Source: Dastarcus helophoroides | Taxonomy: Eukaryota; Arthropoda; Insecta; Coleoptera; Bothrideridae | DNA: 64,000 bases | Assembly (NCBI GenBank): GCA_028583605.1 | Contig: CM053326.1 | Location: 30,921,431 to 30,985,430, forward strand | Direction of reading: 5' to 3' | In this document: in pieces, positions 13,001-25,000 of the stretch | Layout of the letters: every line of letters begins with the position of its first letter | Numbering within the stretch: position 1 is the first letter of the stretch | The notes under the pieces: generated by a model | Told to the model about the DNA's origin: nothing | The model's database searches: none | What the model saw: the letters and a program-made list of their open reading frames with translations, nothing else | Program-made: the position numbers and the translations under genes

Positions 13001-16000
13001 AGTAATGTTCAAGATTTTTCGTTTTTTTTTGGCTTTTTAAACTCGACTTTTATACAGTTCATGATCTTTTGGAAAGAATTTTGCTTTGACATTGGCGAGT
13101 TTAAACTTAAAATTTTTCAACCGTGTAAATTTCGAACTTTTTCTCGAAATTACGACCTTTTTCTCAATCTTCAATTTTTCTCAAATCTTTTAGCTTGAAG
13201 TTCCAAACGTATTCTTTTCCTAATAGATCAACTTTTTATTAAAAACCAAAACAATTTTTCGAAATGTTCTGATTTCTAAAATTTACGCCATTTATTGTAA
13301 ATTTCATGTCATTTTTTTTATAAATGTTGAATTTTTTTATAAATCGAATTTTTTTCTTCAGAATTTAAACTTTGAACTAGTCTTATTTTAAATTCGCAAA
13401 TTTTTAACATGAAAATTTTTTCCTGAAATTCAGTTGAAACCTCAAGAAATTGTTGAAATTTTGAGAGAATTTTGTACCATACAAAAATTGAGTTTCGAAT
13501 TTTTAACTTGAAATTAATAAAGTAGAATTTAGAATACGATTTTCTGAAAATTTCGGCCTTTTTTTCCTAAATTTCAGTCTTCTCTGAGCTTATCGATTTT
13601 TATTTTAAAATTCGATCTTTCATGGGATGTAGGGCTCAGGCAAGAAAATTGATTCTATTTTTTCCTGGCAAAATGATTATCCCCTCTGAAAAATCCTAGA
13701 GTATAATCCTGTGCCGTATCTTTTCTTAACTAAGATACTTTGGGGGCACCACAAATTGCACAATAAAAGACAGAGACTAAATAGACTGAACATTTCAATA
13801 TTGTCTCATGCGTACAGTTGAAGCTAAAATGCGGGGTAGTGGGAAGCTGCATCCCACTACTCTTGGACATGGCAGGATTAAGTAAAATTTATAAATACGA
13901 AACTTGCCGCGTAACGGTTCTAACGATTTAGATGAAACTTTAGAATTAGGGGCTTTTGGACCAATAGGATAATTTTTATAAGTGCTTTTTGGTAAAAGTT
14001 CAGGAGAACTATTTTCAAAGACATCTTGGTTTAATAGTAAAATAATTTTCTTTCAATACGCGACGCCTGTGTACAATATTGTTAAGCCGGTGCTGTAAAC
14101 ACGTCATGATTGCAGTGAAATGGCGGCGCGCGCACGCCGATAATTGAATATTTATATATTTCATTTTTACCTACCCAAAGAATGAAACTCTTGATTTTCC
14201 TTCACTAATGTGTTCACTGAGGTTTCAACAATGATCCACAATACACTTCCCCATATTTTCAGGCTGTTTTCTAAAAAAAAAACCCGATGCTATGTTCGCA
14301 ACGGTCTGTCAAATAATGAGAGTGCGTTGCAAACTGGGTTGAGCTAGGCTTCCGCCAGGCTTTCAACTGGCTTCACTGCTTACCGTCTTACGTTCAGTCT
14401 ATTTAGTCTCTGATAAAAGACAAAAAGTGCTTTTTTATATTATTTACCACGAGGATCAATTCAACATGTTCTTTCATTGCTTCTTTTTTCTAGTGTTTTC
14501 TTGTTGTCCCACTTTCATAATATTTAGATACAGTGGGTCAACATCAACATTTTAAGAGTGTGTTCTATTGGAATGGCAGCGAGCGGCTGCTAAACTTTTT
14601 TTTTCATTTGCTTAGGTCAACACCGATGTGAAACTTCCAATTTTGTACCTCATCGACTGCATCGTCAAGAACGTAGGAGGAATTTACACCGAATTATTTA
14701 GTCAGAACATCGTGGCGACTTTCTGCTGCGTTTTCAGAGTGGTAGATGAAAAAACCAGGGCGGAAATGTTCAAATTGCGCCAAACCTGGAATGACGTGTT
14801 CTCCCCAAAGAAATTATACGCAATAGATATCCAGATCAGATCCTTGGATCCCGCCTGGCCGGTGACCGCGACAGCCTCCCAGCAGTATTCCACTTGAACC
14901 CGAAATTTTTGAAAAATACGGTTCGTTGTAAAATCGACTCCTTGTGGGCGTGAATTTATTGTTTTGTTTTTTTAGGCTAACAACGGCGGCACCAGGGAAG
15001 CCGAACGCTGCCCCTATTTTACCGGCTACCGCCGCGGATCCGGCGACAGTTGGATATGCAACAGCAGTTGATTCAAAAACAGAAGGAACTGCTCGAGTTG
15101 CAGCAGAAGAAGTTGGAGTTGGAGCTGTTGCAGACGCAGGTTAAGCTTCAGGAGCAATTTAAGCAAAACAGCAATTTACCAAAGTCAGCTTTACCTCACA
15201 GGGCCCAAGTAAGTTTTTATTTCATTCTATTCTATTATTTTTATTTGGGTGAAAGTTTGAAAAAAAAAAGATCTCGTTCTAAATTTCTCGAATTGTTGAC
15301 CTACTGTTAGTGTTGTCCTATCTTAAAAAAAAAATCGGTTAAGGTTGAAAATTTCTGAGAAAACGACAAGATAAATTTTGAATTTTATCTGAAAATTAAA
15401 AAAAAAAAAGTTGACATTATAAACTGAAGTTTGACATTTAATTTAAAAAATGTATAAATAATTTTAACACTTCAGAGAGAAGCGCTGCAATTTTTTAGGA
15501 AAATGCGAAATTTTGTCTAAATTTCGGCGCTTTCATTTGAAGTTTTTATTTTAAAATGTTACATTTTTGCTTCTTCAATTTGGAGCCTTATTTAGAATTT
15601 CGACAAGATTTTCAAATGAAACTTAAACATTTTCACTTTTCCTTTTTTCAGGAAAATTTCAGTTTATTCGACTTTTTACCAACATATAGTTTTTTTTATT
15701 AATATTTTATTTCAAATGTTTGTTTTCAACTTGATATTTTAAGTTTAGTGTCGAAAGATTCTACTTTTAACGGTTTATTCCGTACATTTCTCTGACATAA
15801 AATATATGAAGGGTCAACTATCCTGAGAGAAGCTATCCGAGTCTCAGCTGTGTAAATAAGCCTGGGATAGCTTCTCTGAGGATAGTCGACACATATCTCA
15901 AAGAGAAATGTACGGAATAAAGTGTCTAGGTGTAAACGCACCGCTAGGGTTTCGTGATGTAGTGGTTAAATTTTGCGATATTTCAGGTTGTTGCTTCAGC

Positions 16001-19000
16001 AGGCAATCCAAGGGTGCCAACAAATGCAAATTCTCATTCGGGCCCTCGTATAAATCCTCCCAGCAGCGCCCTTGTGGCAGCGGCTACGAACCGTCCAATC
16101 AGGGACCCGCGTTTGCTACGCCAACAGAACCAACAACCACTCCAAAAGCAGCAAAACGCCAACAATGTCCTCGCCGCGGACACTGAATCAAAAAATACAG
16201 TATTAAGTTCCAATAAAATTGTAAATAATAATAAGGCGAGTGTTAGGGGAGATCCCCGCATGCAAAACAGTATCACGAACAATAGCAATAAAGATGTTCC
16301 ATTCCAAAAACATTCTGAACCCCCTAAACCCACCAGAACCTTTCCAAAGCAATCCAGATCCTCTGAAAAATCAAAAAGCAGGAACTCCAAGGGGAACGCT
16401 TCAGACGAATCGAAATCTCTCTCGTCCAAAAGTTCCAGTAGCTCGTTGGATTCCCCAACGAAAAAATCGGACAAAACATCGAAGATATCCCCCTCTAAAG
16501 AGACGAGAGGATAAAAAGAAGGACACCACTTATGACTGAGAAAAACAAAAGTTCCAAACGCGACAAAGACAGTGTTAACAAGCCGAAGAGTGACAAGCCT
16601 ACAACTGATTCGAAAAGTGCCGCGAAAATTAAAAACTTCTCTAAACGTAATCGGACTCCGTCGCCATGTTGTGCCAGTGCAGGAAGCCCCACCAGCCGCG
16701 AAAGATGTGGATCTCAGGGTTAACGTGGAGAAACCGGCAAGGATCGCTAATGAGCAGCCACCGCCGCCAACAGCCGCCAGCGAGAAAAGTAAGATACATT
16801 ATTTTGTGATGTTTTGGGGACATTTTTACATAAAATTTGGTTTTGTTTGAACCTGCTTAACAATTTGTTTTACTAATTCAAAAGCATGATGCGGTAGAAG
16901 TTAACGATGACAGTGGGATAATCATGAAGATGGCTTAAGATTGAGCAACAGGAGTTACTTCGTTCATTAAAAAGGAGATGATAAATCTTTTTAAGGTTAG
17001 CTTTAATACACATTTTATAAAATGGGGGACTTCTAAATTTGTATGAATTGGATTTATTCTTTTTTAAATAGAACTGGGTTGCAGATTTTAAGAGAAAAAT
17101 CTTAGTTTATAAAAATTAAAATTTTTTTGACGTTTTATCTTGATGGTTTTATATGTCAGCATGTCAAATTTTTCATTATTTGTAATTTTTTTTAAACATG
17201 AATCGACGTATTCAAGAGTTCCTTATTAATTATTCTTATGTTGAACATGCTGTACAGGACTTGATCTTTCAAGGACATTTTGTATCCTATACAGTTTTCA
17301 CTTACTGCGTACTTATGTTAAGCAGGTTCAGTTCATGGAGCCTATTCATAATTTCTAAATCAAGGATCATCGTTTAATTACTGTTTCTGGTTTGATATTT
17401 TAATTGACTTAATCGTCATCCATGCTTACTTTTGAATCAGTGACTATTTTTTCCTAATTACGATGATCCTAGATTGAAATTTGCCTCAGCCTTTTGAAAA
17501 AGCCAAATTTATCTCTTAAAATTCTGAATGATTTAAATGATTTTGGGAACTCGATAGAGTCTAGATACATTTTAGCCAACTATGGCAAGGATGAAAGGAA
17601 GGATTACGATTTTAACTTTAGGGCTAATTGCTTTCATATTATTCACATTATGATGAGTTGCAAATTTTCTTTTTGTAAACCTTTTTCTTTGGCAAGTAAA
17701 ACATCTGATTAACGTTAAAAATCAATCTGTAATTGGTAGACCCTTTTTCTCGAGTAAATAAATTTGTTATTCTCGTCGAATAGCAGTGCAAATTAAAATA
17801 TTTAATAAAACAGAGGTGCACATCCCACACGAATCTCGAAGGTTGTGGGGTGTCAAGACATAAAGATCTGTACAAAGAGCACACTAATCCAAATTTTCCC
17901 CATAATTACAATATATCCTTGTTTAAAACGGCTGTTCATCTTTATTTATCTTCGTTTCCATCTCCTACTTGCTCCAAGTACATAATGGGGTTACCTTTTG
18001 CGAATGGATTGCACTTAAAAGCCCACATTCAATGCACGCAAATCCAGCACTTACATAGTCCGCACGTATAACCCACACCCAATGCACGCATAACCCGTGT
18101 CCAACACGCCTACAATTCACATTCTTCAACACACGCCTAATCCATACTCACATACATCACACAAATATTTGTGTTTCAACTAGGGTTGTTAGGGATATGT
18201 TATTTCGGATCTGGATACGGATACTATTGAGAGTTTTATGTCGGTTTCGGTTACGGATGTGGATGTGAAATTATGTCGGATATGCGATAATTTCGGATAT
18301 TATTTCGGTTACAGTTATCTTCAAATTACTTTTGTCAATCAAAGAGATATTTTTAAAATGAATTGAAATTTAAAAATGCGTCTAAGTTTTCAAAAATTTC
18401 GAGTTTTTCAAATCAAATCGAAATTTAAAAAAATAGATTAAATTTTGGAACCTCATATTTTGAAAAAACACGAAAATATTAGAAAAAGATTAAAATTTTG
18501 ATAAAGGCTATACAATTTTGAAGTTTTAATTTTCAAAAAAAAAGTTGAAATTTTAAAAAATGCCGCAGTTTTTATGGATAGTTAAAATTTTGAAAAAAAT
18601 CGACACAAAAAATTCGTGAAAAAATTTGAAAAAATAAGCAATTTAAATAAAACAAATTTTGACAAGTTTAAATTCTGGAAAATGGAAAAATTAAAATTGG
18701 GAAAAATTTTGATCAAAATTGAGATTTAAACAATTTTCAGTAAATTTTTTAATCAAATTCGAAATTTTTTAAGTCGAAACATTCAAGAAAAGCCCAAATT
18801 ATCAGAAAAGTCCAAGTTTTCAAAAAAAAATATATCGAAATTTTGAAAAGTTAAAGTTTTGGATAATCAAAATATTTTAATCGTAAATTTTGAGAAATTT
18901 ACATTTTGAACAACTTTCGAATTTTAAAAAGATTGGAAAATATTAAAAGAATCACGAAAATATACTATAACATTTTTAAAAAGCGACACTTAAAAACGTT

Positions 19001-22000
19001 CTAATAAAAAAAAATGAAAATTTTCAAATACTATAGATATTTTAAAAGATGGAATTGAAAAGTAATCAAAATTTTGAGTTTTTGAAAAAGGCGAAAATAT
19101 TTAAGAAAATGCAGATTTCAGAATCTAAATTTTCAAAAGATTAAGGGTTAAAAGTAGAAATTTTGCAAAAAGTCGATATTTTTATCGAAAAATGCGAAAT
19201 TTTCAAAAAAATCTAGAAGTCGAAATTTCTAGGAAAAAATCGAAATTTTCAAAAGGTAGGCATTTTCGAAAACAATTAAAGCATAAAAAGAGGAAATTTT
19301 CAAAAACAGTACAAATTTTGAACAAGTCAAAATTTTGAAAAAGATTGAAATTTTTAGAGCATAAATTTGTCTATAAATCAAATTTTTGGAAAAAGTCAAA
19401 ATTTTTAAATAAAATCGCAATTTTGAAAAATTCAACTCTTCAAAAACTGGACATTATCAAAAAATGTTATGGTCAAGTTTTCGACGTAATTTGGAATTAT
19501 CGAAAAGTAAAAGTTTTGAAAAATGTCGAAATTTTCAAAAAGACAAAATCCGGAAAAGTCAAATATTTGAAATTCAAACATTTAAAAAACCAAAATTTTG
19601 AAGAGTCCAGGTTTTGATAAAAAAGTTAAAATTTTGAAAAAAAAAAATTGCGAAAAATCATATTTTATTAAAAAGCCAACAAAGTTAAAAAAACTCAACA
19701 TTATCAACAATTTTTATTGACAAGCTTTTAAAGAATTCTAAAATTCTTGCAAGTCAAACTTTTGAAAAATGTCGAAATATTCAAACAGGCAATATTTTGA
19801 AAAGTCAAACGTTTAAAAAACCAAAATTTTGCAATGAAATCAAAATTTTATGAAAAATTACTATCTTTGCGAAAATCCAAAATAAAAAAAATGGAAAAAT
19901 TAAAGAAGTGAGAATTTCAAAAAAATCGTGATTTTGGAAAATGTCGGAATTAAAAAAAATTGATTCGTTTAACAAGTTTAAGAAAGTAGTGGCCATGGTA
20001 ATAGTGAATAAAGTCAAGCGACATAACAAATTCGACCAAAAAAAAAGTCGTCGTCGGAATTAGCAAAATTATTTCAAATAACATCTGAAATTATCCGAAA
20101 CATTTAAATCGGTTCCGGTTACGGATTCGGATATCCGACAGTTTCGGTTACGTTTGCGGAGCTCCGTAACATCCCTAGTTTCAACTTATGCATCATGCAA
20201 TATAAGTTTAATCAATTTCATATTTGGTTTTTATTGAATTTATGATCTTGTTCCCTGAAACTAAGAAAGATTAAATCAACACAACAAAGGTTGCTCTGGC
20301 GCGTTTCGATAGCCAAGCTATCATCTTAAGAGAGATACATCTCTCTGTATACATATCTCTGTATCTTTCTGAAGATGATAGCTTGGCTGTCGAAACGCGT
20401 TAGAGCAACCTTTGTTGTGTTTTCTAATCTTTCTTGGTTTCAGGGGACAAGATTTGTATTTCAACTTTTAAAACTATTCCTTAGCAAAACAAACAATAAA
20501 TTCGTATTTAGGCAACTTTACGTTTCAGCCCAAACATCTTTGGTCTTCCTCCCTAACCATGATCGACACATTTAGGCGAGCTTTCTTGGTGGTAAAAGTA
20601 AATTTTCGAAGCAGATCTTTTTAGTGGTGATTCATTAAGAATTAAGTATTTTAGTGGTAGTTGGGAATTTGAAACACTCCTTGTAATAATAGTTGGCAGT
20701 TTTTAACTTTCCGACCCCCCACAAAGCTCAGTCCCAGCAATAGTCCCTCGAACTACTTTTTTCCTAATTTCAATCTGCCTGCGCAATAAGGTTTACAAAT
20801 TGAATCCTGCGGTAAAAAAGCTATTTCAGTAAATACATTTTTTTGAGATATAAATTGGCTTTTGTTCATTAGTCTCGAAGGAGTACGAGTAATTTGGGAA
20901 ATGGGTTATTTTTTGCTTAAATAGTAATTGCTTACCAAGACACGAGGAGAATTGAATATTTCTCGCACAGCAGCCTCGTGTTTTGGTGGCCCTGTGTTTA
21001 TCATCATTTCACGTTTATAGTGTGTTAAGTAGGAAGTTGACCAAAGTGGCAAAAGCACGTGCTGCACACTATCTTCCATGCATTTTCTTTTTTTGTTTTT
21101 GTGTCCATCTGAATTCTGTGTGGATATTAAATGTGTACATTTGTTAAATAAATATTTTTTTAAACTCGTTAAATTTTTCTTGACACCTTTACGAGTGAAA
21201 TCAGGATATCCCGCCATGTTTTGTGAACTCGAGGCGAAATTTTTGATAGCGTTTTTGATATCGCCCAAATTTTTTTTCACCTTTGTGAAGTCCTGCGAAT
21301 TGAAGAAACTTTTGTTTACAATAATTGACGATTTACGTGAGTCACGGACCATTGGAGATGGAACTGTTTTAACTTGTTTTTTTTTTTAACGTCAGGTGTA
21401 TTTCATGTGAAACAGACAACCTAAGCAAGTTAAGTTTCTGATGTAGAACAGTAACAGAACTAAATGTAATTAAAATTGGAATTTTGAACTTTTTTTGGTT
21501 GATTATCTGCTTTATGTGAAATTCCCCTTTAAATCAAAATTATCGATATTTTATGTAAGCGAAAAGAAATAAGGGCAGCATTGAAAAAGTTTATTGGATG
21601 ATACGGTAAGATTGGAAATTTTTAACTCAAAGAGTATCGAGGAGAAAACTGCCTTCCCCCTCTCTTCGTTCAAATCTCCAGATTTTTTTCATATTGTTGA
21701 TTTTGTGGTTTCTTTTTGTTCTTTTTTTAATACCATGTTTTCAGCAGTGGTTGCGTTTGCTTATTTGTGATGATACTCGACGGAAGCTGCCTGCGTATTT
21801 AACTGGATTCATCTTATACTTTGAAAGTTAGAGCCAGAGCGCGAACGTCAATTTTAGTTTTTAGGTTATGCGTTTAGTGGATATAGACTTACAAACAAGC
21901 AAAAACGCAACCTTATAAAAGAAAAAATAATCTAAACAATTTGGAGATTTAGAGGAAAAGGCAAGGAATATAATAAATAAGTTAAGAGAACCTCGAAATA

Positions 22001-25000
22001 TACAAAAAAAATGGCAACATGGCCCCAAATTGGGGATCATTAGTTACTTATTAATAAGCCGTTCTAAAAATATCAAATAAAATATTGTGTTATTTTTACA
22101 ATTAGTGTGCTTAACGTCTTCACTTATTTGCGTTGTGAAGTGAATAGTGAAAATTGTGTCTTATGTTACGTTTTTTTTTTGTGGAACGGACTGGTCCTTG
22201 GTTATCTTCAAAAAGTGAAATACAAATCTTGTCCCCTGAAACCAGGAAAGATTAAAAAAGACAACGGAGATACTGTATCTCTCTCAAACCAAGAAAGATT
22301 AAAAAACACAACAGAAGTTGCTTTAACGCGTTTCGATAGCCAAGCTATCGTCTTCAGAGAGATACAGTGAGGTTGCTTTAACGCGTTTCGATAGCCAAGC
22401 TATCGTCTTCAGAGAGATACAGTATCTTTGCGATACAGTACCTCTCTGAAGATGATAGTTTGGCTATCGAAACGCGTTAAAGCAACCTCTGTTGTGTTTT
22501 TTAATCTTTCTTGGTTTCAGGGGACAAGATTTGTATTTCAAGTTATGTTACGTCAGTCACTCGATACAAACTGAAATTTTCATAAAACTAAGTCCAGCAA
22601 ATTTTTGTCAAAACTTGGGAATCGAATCCTCTGAAGTAATATTATTTCTAAAGTGGTGTTATAGTGCACATTTGAAGAAACTGTGGATGCTTGGGATGCC
22701 AAAATTCGGAAACATAAATGCGGAATTGTACCACCATCTTGAGTCAGGTTTAACGATGGAATCCTCGAACTTCCAAGGAGTTTATTAAACATTCCCAATG
22801 AATTATGATGTGTCACTGTTTGCAAAATTAGCACATTCATCAAACTTAACTACGAATTAATATATCTGTTTGATGCTGAACGTGCTTCAAAAAAGAACTA
22901 GCTGCAGCTGAAATGCTCACTGTGGATATTGCAAGTTTTTCAACAGAATCAGATTGATCATGTCGTCTCTTAAACGATCGTAGAGCTGCTTCTAGAGTCT
23001 GAAGGTGACCTGGAAGAGTAAAGCCTTTCAGGAGCAAGTCAAGAGCTGGGGGCAAATTAAAAACTAAAGAATTAGAGACATTTTAAGAGCAAATTAATAA
23101 CTGGTGTCGATTTGGTAGAGTAATGGTGACCTAGGAGAATGAGTCAAAAATTGACGGCGAAGTTGCATCTCTCAGAGAATATTGAAATGATTTTGTTCAC
23201 TGTAAAATAAGACCGAGCAAATAAAGATTGTTCACTTACCACGTGTAAGTTTACTATGTTTAACCTTTCAGGTCACATATTTTACAGGAAATCGGTCAAA
23301 TATTAGACATGGAATAGATCGAAATCAGCTGCTGTAACCAAACTTCAAACGTTTTGGCGCTCGTCTTCCTTGGAAAAAATGTCGCCGATTAGATGCAACC
23401 CTGTTTAGTGCTGTGTATTTTCAAGAGTTTGCTAGTTTACCTAGATACGAGAAATGTTGTTCGCCAAGAATCTCAAGTGCTGGAACGGATCCTACAGGTT
23501 ATACAGATAGAGTTTATGTTTCTTTCAAGATAATTTATTAGTTCATTATACTGTTGCTCCCTTATTACTGATTTAAGAGGTCTGGTAGAAGTAATTTCAC
23601 AAATTCTCTTCGCCAGATTAAAAAAATAAAAGTGGGAAGGAGTTATTCTGAATTTTTTGTAGAAATGTTCTTGAGAAGCACCATGGGAGTAAGGGATGGG
23701 ATACTATCACTTGTGACAATAGGTGAGCGTTGACCTTCATCAAAGACAACTTTACCTTCAAGTCGCGGTAGAAACCCATGTTCTACGTTTAGGATTCGTA
23801 TTGTTCCAACTGAATCAGAATAATACCCAATCACGTGTGTCCACAATTACGTTGGGCAAGCTTCTTTGAAATAATCGGGTTGATTTGTTACCTTCATTAG
23901 CTAGATATCCTGATATTGCACCTATTGAGCATATTTAGTACATTATTGAAAATTTTACCCCACTCCTACTTGGAGTTTTGACGTTTCTAGAGTTCAACTT
24001 TTTTTTTTTTTTTTTCGAAATATGACTAGGCTGGCCTCAAACACGCGGATTCCTGGTTAGGTTTTCCAATCAGGAATTCAGGTTCGAGCACCGGAATCAG
24101 TACATTGTGTAAGACGTAATCAGGAGTCGGTATGTATGCGGCTAGCGACGGAATTATGAAATTTCAACATTTCTAGAGAAGTTCATTTTTTTACCACTTA
24201 AGTCAAAACGCAGACTGCCCAAAATTTTCGGTCTCTTTTTTTTAACACTTGCCTTATAGGGATTTTATTTTTTTTTTCTTCAAAATTTTGTGATCTAGAA
24301 ATTTGTCGTTTAAAACTAAGACTAAGAAAAATTTAACCATCATAAATTTTAATTTTTTTGAGATTTAGAATTTTTCTTTAAGTTGTGGAAATCAAGTATT
24401 TCCCCAAAATTGCTATTTTAATGTACCAGTTATCTCCAGTTTAAATAAAATTGAATTGGTTCTGGCTCTAAATAATACATAATCTGTTTTAACACGAATT
24501 TTTCTCGAGCTTTTTAATTTTTTCCAAACGTAGTTTTTTAAATTTCGATCTTTTTTTTTAAATTCCGACTTTACATTTTCTATTTTTCTATTTCAGTTTT
24601 ATTTTAGAAATTAAAAAAAAATTAAATTGATGAAAATCATCTCAAATTTGGATTTGAAAGTCTGAGAAAAAGTCCAAAATTAGAAAAACATTAGTAAACC
24701 CAAAACTGTCGTATTTTTAAAAACTCTGACGATGCGTACGTTCCAACATTTTTGAATATCGTCGTACGAGAAGTAATGTAATACGAAGGGTATTTTCAAC
24801 CTCCGATGGCTTATAAAAATTAGGTAAAAAAATAATTTTATTGTTAAAAGTTCAGTAAAGTCTTATTCCTCCGTCAACATAGTCGCCAAAACAATTTAAG
24901 CGTTTTTCGTATCGTGACACAAGATTTTGGATCTCCTTTTCAAAGAATTTTGCCGCCAGTGAGTCAGCTACATCTTGACAGTTTTCTGAAGCTCTTGATG

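Noticed and set aside
12857..13198. 113-codon ORF on plus in Pcf11 intron 1
   Set aside because: Phe/Leu/Ser/Gln strings generated by the T-rich degenerate repeat; no family character and no splice context.
16034..16474. 146-codon minus-strand ORF over Pcf11 exon 4
   Set aside because: Antisense of a Ser/Lys-rich coding exon whose plus-strand frame has splice sites and conserved motifs.
18013..18172. CRISPR-like array (spaced similar words)
   Set aside because: Repeats are imperfect and irregular, with no spacers of constant length; this is a eukaryotic intron.
20936..21352. Assignment of the nested ORF to TRMT2-type tRNA methyltransferase
   Set aside because: Only a short LPLW-centred similarity from memory; no catalytic domain in the window.
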